Origin: CAWIVJ01 sp963839525
Lineage (GTDB): Bacteria; Cyanobacteriota; Vampirovibrionia; Gastranaerophilales; Gastranaerophilaceae
Assembly (NCBI GenBank): GCA_963839525.1
Contig: CAWIVJ010000005.1
Span: 558,001 to 622,000, forward strand
Length of the DNA stretch: 64,000 nt
Direction of reading: 5' to 3'
The notes beneath the pieces were generated by a model that ran no database searches, had not been told where the DNA came from, and worked only from the letters and a program-made list of their open reading frames with translations. A program made the translations under genes and the position numbers. This document shows positions 51,723 to 58,465 of this stretch, piece after piece; position 1 is the stretch's first letter, and every line of letters begins with the position of its first letter.

Positions 51723-52433
51723 TTAAGCCTTTTTTGTTGAAATTTGATTTATATTTTTAGAAATCTTGGAATGAAGTTTATTTGCTTGATTTAAGTATGT
51801 TGTAAGTTTTTCATACCTATTAACAGTTTCTCCGTATGGTATTTGCATTTGAATTAATTCATCTACACCGGAATTTATATCATTTAAATTATTTAAAGTT
51901 TCTTTCATTATTTGAGTCTCGCTAAACTTTTTTGAAAGTTTAGTTAAAATTTTTTTTGACAAAAAATTTTCTACTCTAAATAAAATATTAAATTGCTTAT
52001 TTGATGTAAAATTTATCAATCGTGCAATTTTATTAGAAATTTTTGCACTAAATCCTAAATCTGAATATTTTTTGTTTAATTCTTTTATTTCTTTCTCTAT
52101 TTTTTGTTTTTGGTCTTTAAGATTATATATTTGAGCATTATGCCCGAGATTCTCAAATATTTTGATTTCATTATTAATATTTATCAAAGATTCTTCTAAA
52201 AAACTTATTTTATGTTCAATTTTTAGTGATTCATCGGAGAGTCCTTGATAAGCATTTTTTTCCAGAATATTTGAATCATAATCATTGAGTCTTTTTCCAT
52301 TAACCTGTTTTTTTTCTTTTTCAGTAAATTTGACCTCTTGAGAAATCATAAAAAAATTTTCTTCGGAAGAATTTTCTAAAGATACATCAAAAGATTCGCT
52401 ATTAGGCTTTATTTTTCCAAACTTTACATCCAT
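51723..52433 (-). CDS. Hypothetical coiled-coil protein
   Basis: 236 residues, cytoplasmic, no signal or membrane segment. A long heptad region runs ~70-120 (ESLKIEHKISFLEESLININ, then QKIEKEIKELNKKYSDLGF). A second helical part ends NQANKLHSKISKNINQISTK. The N-terminus MDVKFGKIKPNSESFDVSLE has the short hydrophobic-basic look of other lineage hypotheticals here. Convergent with the rpsF operon (4-bp gap). No family recognised. Confidence 0.55.
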   Translation of the reverse strand: MDVKFGKIKPNSESFDVSLENSSEENFFMISQEVKFTEKEKKQVNGKRLNDYDSNILEKNAYQGLSDESLKIEHKISFLEESLININNEIKIFENLGHNAQIYNLKDQKQKIEKEIKELNKKYSDLGFSAKISNKIARLINFTSNKQFNILFRVENFLSKKILTKLSKKFSETQIMKETLNNLNDINSGVDELIQMQIPYGETVNRYEKLTTYLNQANKLHSKISKNINQISTKKA

Positions 52434-52500
52434 ATTTTTATAATAACGAATTTTTAGCAGGTTTTAACCCTACGGGAAGTGTATTTATAAATTATACAAA

Positions 52501-53193
52501 TTATTGTTTTCCAACGTCATAACCACGAGATACAAGAATCAGAGGAATTAATTTATCAATATAAGGTATGCCTGCAAAAGCAAGTGCCATAGGTAAATCG
52601 TCGACATGAATTAAAAAATCTTTAAAGCCGAGTTTTCTTTCATAACGATTTTCCGGTTTAAGCAAATTATTAAATTGTTTAGCTACAAACGAACCTGTAA
52701 AAACCCCAACGGCAACTCCGCCGAATACAGCAGCAAAATAACTGATATTTTTTACCATTTTACTGGAATTTTTGGTTAAATTAGCACTTATATTTTTAAA
52801 TATACTTAAAAATATAAGAGGGAAAGCAACATTTGACAAAATTTGAAAATTTGCTTCTTTAATTTTTTGCCAGAGATTTTTTTCTTTGTCCTCAAGTATC
52901 CCTCCGACAAGCCCGCCTAAAATAGAACCCATCGCAACAATAAAAAGATTTTTTGGAAATGCAAAATCTGCTTTTAAAATTTTTTGAAAAAGATTTTTAC
53001 TTTTTGGCGCAGAACTGATTACAAAAGCACTTGAAATACCTGTCCCAATTAAACTGCCAATTAAAGGTGCCGGTTTAAATTTGTTTTTTCTCTTTTCTTG
53101 AAATTTTTCACCTCGAGCCGGCTCTTTAGAACTAAATCTAAGAGCATAGGGTTTCAAATTATAGATACTTTTGTTTCTTGGAAGGGTATTCAT
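52501..53193 (-). CDS. Lineage-type membrane protein with conserved HVDD...GY C-terminal domain
   Basis: 230 residues. Basic leader (YALRFSSKEPARGEKFQEKR), then Gly-rich hydrophobic segments at ~45-62, ~80-98, ~117-132 and ~147-168. The C-terminal soluble domain reads YERKLGFKDFLIHVDDLPMA, LAFAGIPYIDKLIPLILVSR, GYDVG. The same C-terminal pattern recurs in the 66-residue protein at 57768-57968. No named family is known to me. It abuts the ORP-like operon on the same strand. Confidence 0.65.
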   Translation of the reverse strand: MNTLPRNKSIYNLKPYALRFSSKEPARGEKFQEKRKNKFKPAPLIGSLIGTGISSAFVISSAPKSKNLFQKILKADFAFPKNLFIVAMGSILGGLVGGILEDKEKNLWQKIKEANFQILSNVAFPLIFLSIFKNISANLTKNSSKMVKNISYFAAVFGGVAVGVFTGSFVAKQFNNLLKPENRYERKLGFKDFLIHVDDLPMALAFAGIPYIDKLIPLILVSRGYDVGKQ

Positions 53194-53207
53194 GTATTTA
53201 TCTCTTT

Positions 53208-53546
53208 TTAATGGTCACATGTATTTTCCCCAATTTCAAGTGTTTTGTTAAGATAATCTAAGACAAGTTTTTCAGGAACATCCACAGGGCATCCGACAAT
53301 AACTTTTATTCCTTGTTCTTCAAATAATCCTTGAGCACGTCCGCCCATGCCGCCTGCGATTACAAGGGTTGCTCCTTGTTTGGCAACCCATGGCGGAATT
53401 ATTCCGGGAACATGTTCCGGTGGAGTAATTTCTTCCTTTTTAATAATTTGTTTTGTGTTTTCATCAATATCAATAAATGTAAAAACTTCACAGTGTCCGA
53501 AGTGTTGACATAATTTCCCACCATTTGTTGGTATTGCTATTTTCAT
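53208..53546 (-). CDS. NifX/NifB-type Mo-Fe cluster-binding protein (COG1433)
   Basis: 112 residues. KIAIPTNGGKLCQHFGHCEV, then IPPWVAKQGATLVIAGGMGG and a final C-x-H (ENTCDH). It belongs to the dinitrogenase iron-molybdenum cofactor family fold that binds metal-sulfur clusters, here in a non-nitrogen-fixing context (no nif genes). The CQHFGHC stretch is a likely metal site. It follows the Mrp gene by 19 bp. Such proteins and MinD-type ATPases define the 'orange protein' type operon of anaerobes. Confidence 0.9.
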   Translation of the reverse strand: MKIAIPTNGGKLCQHFGHCEVFTFIDIDENTKQIIKKEEITPPEHVPGIIPPWVAKQGATLVIAGGMGGRAQGLFEEQGIKVIVGCPVDVPEKLVLDYLNKTLEIGENTCDH

Positions 53547-53564
53547 TTTTTTCTCCTTTTTTAA

Positions 53565-54362
53565 TTATTTACTTTTAACTATTTTTTCAATAATCTCATT
53601 AACAATTTTTGAACTCTTTGAATCGGCATAAGATTCAACAAATGGTTTTCCTGAATCTCCGGCATCCACAATATTTGCTTCAAGCGGTATTTTACCTAAA
53701 AATGGAACATCCATTTCTTTTGCCATTGCTTCTCCACCGCCTGATTTAAAAATTTCTACCTTTTTCCCGCATTCAGGGCAAATGAACCCGCTCATATTTT
53801 CTATCACACCTAAAATTGGGGTATTAAGTTTTTTACAAAAAGTAATCGATTTTTTGACATCAACAACTGCCAGTTTTTGAGGAGTGGTTACAATTATTGC
53901 TCCAGTAACATTGCCTAATGTTTGTATAATAGAAAGCGGTTCATCACCTGTTCCCGGTGGACAATCAACAATTAAATAATCCAAATCGCTCCAAGTTACA
54001 TCACTTATCATTTGTTTAATAAATTTCATTTTCATAGGACCGCGCCAAATAATCGGTTCTGTAGGAATCTCTATCATAAACCCTATTGATATAACCTTTA
54101 AATCTTTATATTTTGCAGGATAAACTAATTCACCTTTACCATGCAATTTTTCTTTTTCTAAACCTAAAAGTGTCGGAATACTCGGTCCATGGATATCAAC
54201 ATCAAGAAGTCCTGTTTTAAAACCTTTAAGCGAAAGACTCATTGCAATATTAGCAGCCATTGTGCTTTTGCCGACACCACCTTTTCCCGATAAAACAACA
54301 ATAGTATTTTTAATCTTTTTTAACTGCTCTTTTAACTTTTCATCTTGGTTATTCATTTCCAT
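53565..54362 (-). CDS. Mrp/NBP35-family P-loop ATPase (Fe-S carrier)
   Basis: 265 residues. Deviant Walker A VLSGKGGVGKSTMAANIAMS (~19), DVDIHGPSIPTLLG, RGPMKMKFIKQMISDVTWSD, DCPPGTGDEPLSIIQ, and the C-x-x-C pair FICPECGKK (~195), which in Mrp/ApbC binds the transferred 4Fe-4S cluster. The N-terminal MIP18 domain found in some Mrp proteins is absent. It works with the neighbouring COG1433 and MinD-ferredoxin proteins. Confidence 0.93.
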   Translation of the reverse strand: MEMNNQDEKLKEQLKKIKNTIVVLSGKGGVGKSTMAANIAMSLSLKGFKTGLLDVDIHGPSIPTLLGLEKEKLHGKGELVYPAKYKDLKVISIGFMIEIPTEPIIWRGPMKMKFIKQMISDVTWSDLDYLIVDCPPGTGDEPLSIIQTLGNVTGAIIVTTPQKLAVVDVKKSITFCKKLNTPILGVIENMSGFICPECGKKVEIFKSGGGEAMAKEMDVPFLGKIPLEANIVDAGDSGKPFVESYADSKSSKIVNEIIEKIVKSK

Positions 54363-54388
54363 TTTTATCTTCTTTCTTTAAAATGTAC

Positions 54389-54458
54389 GTCATGCTGAAT
54401 TTATTTCAGCATCGCATGGTCGCTTGCTTATGAGATCCTGAAACAAGTTCAGGATGAC
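54389..54458. repeat. Palindromic repeat, family copy 3
   Basis: Two hairpins face each other: GTCATGCTGAATTTATTTCA-GCATC at the left and GATCCTGAAACAAGTTCAGG-ATGAC at the right. Ends match the 15061 family (GTCAT..CTGAA). The repeat overlaps the last codons of the upstream MinD-type gene and supplies its stop codon (STSTSS-stop). Confidence 0.8.
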
Positions 54459-55330
54459 GTGGATGTTGATAGTTTATTTTCTATTTTTCCCCACATATTT
54501 TTTATCTCTGTTGAAATTTTACCATCAGGAGAAAATTCAATCAAACTTTGTTCTTTTATCATAGCAGAAGTAAAATCTTTACTATAAGGAATTTTACCTA
54601 CAATTTCAATATTTTCTTTTTTACAGAAATCTTCAATTTGCTTTGTCATATCTAAATTTATATCAAATTTATTGATACACATACAAGCAGGTATATTAAA
54701 ATGTTTTGTCAATTTTAAAACCCTTTGAGCATCATGAAGTCCTGACAATGTTGGTTCTGTAACTACTACAACTAAACTCGCACCTGAAATAGAAGCGATA
54801 ACAGGACAACCAATTCCAGGAGAACCGTCAACAATAATTAAATCCTGCCCTTCTCTATGAGCTAAAAGTCTTGCATAGTTTCTGATTTCAGAAACAAGCT
54901 TGCCTGAGTTTTCTTCTGCTATGCCCAATCTTGCATGGACTAATTTTCCAAATCTTGTGTCAGATTCAAACCATTCACCTGATTTTGTCTGCTCAAATTT
55001 AACAGCATCAATCGGGCATTGGTAAAAACAAGTTCCACAGCCTTCACATCCTATTTCATTTACTATAAAATCTTTAGATATAGCATCAAATCTGCAAACT
55101 TCAATACATCTACCACATTGAATACATTTATCTTTAATAATTTCTGCTTTTTTTCCTGAAAAAAATTCTGTTGTTTTTTTTATTTCAGGTTTTAAAATCA
55201 GGTGCAAATCCGCTGCATCCACATCACAATCAACCATTATTTTGTTTTCAGCTAATGTAGCAAACGAAGAAACAATGCTTGTTTTTCCTGTTCCACCTTT
55301 GCCGCTTATAATTACTAATTCCTTTGTCAT
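54449..55330 (-). CDS. MinD/ParA-type ATPase with inserted 2x[4Fe-4S] ferredoxin domain
   Basis: 293 residues. P-loop VIISGKGGTGKTSIVSSFAT at the N-terminus, DCDVDAADLHLILKP, then ferredoxin motifs CIQCGRCIEVCRFD (~74-87) and CEGCGTCFYQCPID (~98-111) spliced into the ATPase, and DGSPGIGCPVIASISGASLV. Typical of the paired MinD-Fd proteins next to COG1433 genes. The C-terminal LSTSTSS and the stop codon are encoded by a palindromic repeat. The start overlaps the upstream gene's stop by one base. Confidence 0.92.
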   Translation of the reverse strand: MTKELVIISGKGGTGKTSIVSSFATLAENKIMVDCDVDAADLHLILKPEIKKTTEFFSGKKAEIIKDKCIQCGRCIEVCRFDAISKDFIVNEIGCEGCGTCFYQCPIDAVKFEQTKSGEWFESDTRFGKLVHARLGIAEENSGKLVSEIRNYARLLAHREGQDLIIVDGSPGIGCPVIASISGASLVVVVTEPTLSGLHDAQRVLKLTKHFNIPACMCINKFDINLDMTKQIEDFCKKENIEIVGKIPYSKDFTSAMIKEQSLIEFSPDGKISTEIKNMWGKIENKLSTSTSS

Positions 55331-56180
55331 TATTTTGCCTCCTTTGCAATATTTATAAGAGGCTCAAAATACTTTTTGAATTCCGGCATTGCTCTTAAAA
55401 TAAGTTCTCCTTTAGAATAAATTTCAGCTATTTTTCTGTCATCTGGAATTTTTGTCAGAATATTAATATTTTCTTCTTTTGCCCAATCTTCAATTAGCTT
55501 ATCATTTTCACAAGAACGGTTAATGACAATTCCAAATGGTAATCCTATTTTCTTTACTACATCAACGGCAAGTTTTAAATCATAAAGACCAAAAGGTGTT
55601 GGTTCTGTAACCATAATAACAAAATCAACCCCATCAACCGCTGCAATTACAGGACAAGAAGTTCCCGGAGGGCAATCAAGAATTTGAAGCTTGAAATCCT
55701 GCTCATCTCCGTATTTTTTAACAGCTTTAATCAAAGGCGGCGACATTGCCTCTCCAATCCTTGATTTCCCATGAATAAAATTAAATCCTTGAGCGAAATC
55801 CTGCTTCAACAACTCCAACTTCTCTGCCCGTTTCATGTAATTGCTCCGACTGGGCAAATCAATTTACAGCTTCCGCACCCATGACATAATTCTTTAAAAA
55901 TTAAAACTTTACCTTTGACAAAAGCAAGCGCATTATACTGGCAAACTTCTGCACATTTACCACAAGATATACATTTTTCTACATCAATTTCGGGTATAGG
56001 AACATAAACACTTTTAGAATAATTAAATTGCGGTTTCAAAAAAATATGACAGTTCGGTTCTTCAACATCACAATCCAACAAAGCTACATCTTTATATATT
56101 TTTGAAAGAAAGTATGCTAAATTTGTTGATACTGTACTTTTACCCGTTCCGCCTTTTCCGCTTGCTACCGCTATTTTCAT
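55330..56180 (-). pseudogene. Second MinD-ferredoxin ATPase, broken by two single-base shifts
   Basis: Part 1 (56180-55833) has VASGKGGTGKSTVSTNLAYF and both ferredoxin motifs (CISCGKCAEVCQYN; CHGCGSCKLICPVG), then stops after GAIT. Part 2 (to 55330) carries FAQGFNFIHGKSRIGEAMSP, DCPPGTSCPVIAAVDGVDFV and the C-terminal helices. Between them a third frame reads ETGREVGVVEAG, which fits the family exactly. Two extra bases, one near 55833 and one near 55800, therefore separate the parts. It should be one ~280-residue protein paired with the downstream paralogue. Mutation or assembly error. Confidence 0.85.
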
Positions 56181-56219
56181 TATTTAATCCTGTTCTAATT
56201 CACTGATTCTTTCTTTAAC

Positions 56220-56447
56220 TTATAATAAATTTTCTTCAAGTATATTTTCTTGAGATTTTAATTCAGATAATTCATTTTCCTTACCTGAATTTCCCAGAAA
56301 TCTACGAAATCCACTTCTTAATCCTAATCCTAATCCTAAACCTACGGCAAGACCTAATCCACGTTTAACTCCAGAAGAACAACGTCCCATGCCTCTACCT
56401 GTCATTGGACCCATTCCTTGTGGTCCTGTTCCGTCACCTCTTGGCAT
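56220..56447 (-). CDS. DUF5320-type Gly/Met-rich small protein
   Basis: 75 residues from ATG 56447 (AAGGAG 8 nt upstream). It starts MPRGDGTGPQGMGPMTGRGM, the standard DUF5320 leader, followed by a Gly-Leu-rich middle and a short coiled-coil (NELSELKSQENILEENL). Such genes almost always accompany COG1433 and MinD-Fd genes in anaerobes; their function is unknown. Part of the minus-strand operon. Confidence 0.9.
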   Translation of the reverse strand: MPRGDGTGPQGMGPMTGRGMGRCSSGVKRGLGLAVGLGLGLGLRSGFRRFLGNSGKENELSELKSQENILEENLL

Positions 56448-56569
56448 AATACACACTCCTTTCATAAGTTATGTAACTTTAAAATCAAATACTATAATCT
56501 GTTTTGCTTTAGCAAAAAATAAAGTTTAGGGAAAGTTTCTTTGCCTTCTTTCTTTGTAAAGAAAGAATG

Positions 56570-56928
56570 TTACCAATGTCCTTCAACGTCCGCAGATGCT
56601 GCCTCTTGAAGTTCACTATTTTTAAATTTTTCAATTAATTACTAATTTTACCTTCCCCAACTGTGTAAATTTTTACACCTGAAGTTGATAAAACTCTAAA
56701 TGCTTTTGGACCGCAATGTCCTGTAATTACAGCTTCCACATTTTTGTTCACTACATTTTGTGCTGCCTGTATCCCTGCACCTTGAGCAGCTTCAAGATTT
56801 TGTACATTATCGACAAACTCAAAAGCATCATTATCTGTTTCATAAATAATAAACCCTTTGGCTCTGCCAAATCTCAAATCAACTTGCGAATCTAAGTTAT
56901 TTTCGCTTGAACTTATTGCTAATTTCAT
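56570..56928 (-). pseudogene. NifX-type Mo-Fe cluster-binding protein, C-terminus shifted out of frame
   Basis: ATG 56928 (AAAGGTGG upstream) starts MKLAISSSENNLDSQVDLRF and continues through GAGIQAAQNVVNKNVEAVIT and GHCGPKAFRVLSTSGVKIYT to an early stop at 56635. Past that stop another frame reads IEKFKNSELQEAASADVEGH-W-stop (56570), the normal family ending. A one-base loss at the TTAATTAA region (~56634-56638) explains it. The truncated 97-residue product keeps the main fold. First gene of the operon, behind a consensus promoter. Confidence 0.8.
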
Positions 56929-56948
56929 TTCTACCACCTTTCGCTAGT

Positions 56949-56986
56949 ATTATAGACTTGACAATTCAAATTGTCAAGTCTAAAGT
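56949..56986. promoter_or_regulatory. Face-to-face promoters sharing a 30-bp palindrome
   Basis: The palindrome 56953-56982 has 14-bp arms (TAGACTTGACAATT) around a CA centre. On the minus strand it provides TTGACA (56977-56972), a 17-bp spacer and TATAAT (56954-56949), a full consensus for the ORP-like operon. On the plus strand it gives TTGACA (56958-56963), 17 bp and TAAAGT (56981-56986) for the peroxiredoxin gene. A dimeric regulator bound here would block both. Confidence 0.75.
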
Positions 56987-57103
56987 AAAATTAAATTTAT
57001 AAATCTAAAAATTTAAGGATTAATAAACTGTCCAATGACAAATATATACTTTCAGGGTATTCATTCATAATGGGTTTTGAATTTATATTGAAAGGAGAAA
57101 GTT

Positions 57104-57751
57104 ATGACAGAACAAAATTTCCACATTCCTTTGCTGGGTGACATGTTTCCCGAAATGACCGTCCAAACAACTCATGGCATTAAAAATATTCCACAAGATT
57201 TTAAAGGGCGTTATTTTATATTATTCAGCCATCCTGCTGATTTCACGCCTGTATGTACTACAGAATTTGTAGCCTTCCAAAAAAGAATTACAGAATTTGA
57301 TAATCTTGAATGTGGCTTAATAGGATTATCTGTTGACCAAGTTTTTTCACATATAAAATGGATTGAATGGATAAAAGAAAAACTTGATGTTGAAATTACT
57401 TTTCCTGTAATTGCTGCAAATGACACAATTGCGAATAAATTAGGTTTGCTTCACCCGGGAAAAGGAACAAATACCGTAAGAGCCGTTTTTATTTGTGATA
57501 AAGAAGGTAAGATTAGAGCAATGATTTATTATCCGCAAGAAATCGGAAGAAACATAGATGAAATAGTACGCGCTGTTAAAGCAATTAAAACTTTTGATGA
57601 AAATAAAGTTGCAATTCCTGCAGGTTGGCCAAATAATGAGTTGATTGGGGATAAAGTGATAATTCCGCCTCCAACAAATATTAAAGATGTGAAAAAACGA
57701 ACATGCGAGTTTGAAAATTACGATTGGTGGTTTAGTTATAAAAAATTGTAA
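57104..57751 (+). CDS. Peroxiredoxin, Prx6 (1-Cys) type
   Basis: 215 residues, GAAAGGAG before ATG. Thiol peroxidase reducing H2O2 and organic peroxides. Peroxidatic Cys in HPADFTPVCTTEF (~47), the Arg in TNTVRAVFICDKEG, and the extended C-terminal domain of Prx6 (GWPNNELIGDKVIIPPPTNI). No conventional resolving Cys near the C-terminus except TCEFENYDWW. It is divergent from the Fe-S/Mo-cluster operon across a shared palindrome, consistent with joint redox control. Confidence 0.95.
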   Translation: MTEQNFHIPLLGDMFPEMTVQTTHGIKNIPQDFKGRYFILFSHPADFTPVCTTEFVAFQKRITEFDNLECGLIGLSVDQVFSHIKWIEWIKEKLDVEITFPVIAANDTIANKLGLLHPGKGTNTVRAVFICDKEGKIRAMIYYPQEIGRNIDEIVRAVKAIKTFDENKVAIPAGWPNNELIGDKVIIPPPTNIKDVKKRTCEFENYDWWFSYKKL

Positions 57752-57767
57752 TTTAAATCATAAAAAA

Positions 57768-57968
57768 TTAATTATTTCCGTTTCTATAGCCAATTCCTGC
57801 TCTGTAGCCGGAAATAGAATATAAAATGGGCAAAGCAGGTTCTATCCATTTTAATCCGGACAAGACTGCAATCGTCGCAATATCATCTATATGCAGACTT
57901 ATATCTAAAGCCTCGGGTTTTCTTTCATAATAAAATCCTTTTTTCGAATTGTGTGGAATGCCTAACAT
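57768..57968 (-). CDS. 66-residue mini-paralogue of the 52501 C-terminal domain
   Basis: YYERKPEALDISLHIDDIAT, then LSGLKWIEPALPILYSISGY and RAG. It matches the last ~60 residues of the 230-residue protein (YERK...HVDD; GIPYIDKLIPLIL; GYDVG) without its membrane segments. The start is poorly supported (no ribosome site). It is either a genuine stand-alone domain or a 5'-deleted copy. Convergent with the peroxiredoxin gene. Confidence 0.5.
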   Translation of the reverse strand: MLGIPHNSKKGFYYERKPEALDISLHIDDIATIAVLSGLKWIEPALPILYSISGYRAGIGYRNGNN

Positions 57969-58064
57969 TTTATCAATGGTTTTTTAAATAACTTAACAAT
58001 TACAATTATCAACTAACTTAATTTTATTGTTTTTTTGGTATAAAATAATACTGAAAGGAAAAAA

Positions 58065-58463
58065 ATGGAATTTGATGATGATTTACCGGTATATCCAATA
58101 GGTGTAGCTTCAAAAATTTTAGATGTTCATCCACGAACACTTAGGATTTATGAAACAGAAGGTTTGATTGCTCCTCAACGAAGAGGCGGTAAAAGAATGT
58201 ATTCTAAAAATGACCTGATTAGAATAGAATGCCTTAGAAAATTAATTCACGAAGAAAATTTAAGCATTCCCGGTATAAAAAAATTACTTGAATTTACTCC
58301 CTGCTGGAAATTAAAAGATTGCTCTACCGAAAAGCGCAAAAAATGTAGGGAGCTAAGTGGGAAAAAAAGAAAATGCTGGGAATTTTCTCAAAAAACTTGT
58401 GAAAAATCGTGTAAAAATTGTGAAACTTATTTAAAAGAACAAAAAAAGGCTGATAATTCTTAA
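58065..58463 (+). CDS. MerR-family regulator with Cys-rich C-terminus
   Basis: 132 residues, GAAAGGA before ATG. The MerR HTH reads YPIGVASKILDVHPRTLRIY with ETEGLIAPQRRGGKRMYSKN. From ~90 on it has eight Cys: CWKLKDC, KKCRELSG, KCWEFSQKTC, KSCKNCETY. This suggests binding of an Fe-S cluster or metal. Close to the NifX/MinD operon and the peroxiredoxin, it may sense redox or metal state and act on their shared palindrome; that target is inference. Confidence 0.85.
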   Translation: MEFDDDLPVYPIGVASKILDVHPRTLRIYETEGLIAPQRRGGKRMYSKNDLIRIECLRKLIHEENLSIPGIKKLLEFTPCWKLKDCSTEKRKKCRELSGKKRKCWEFSQKTCEKSCKNCETYLKEQKKADNS

Positions 58464-58465
58464 AG

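Noticed and set aside
53208..56937. Nitrogen-fixation locus suggested by NifX/NifB-type proteins
   Set aside because: No nitrogenase or nifB radical-SAM gene; the set fits the ORP/MinD type found in non-fixing anaerobes.
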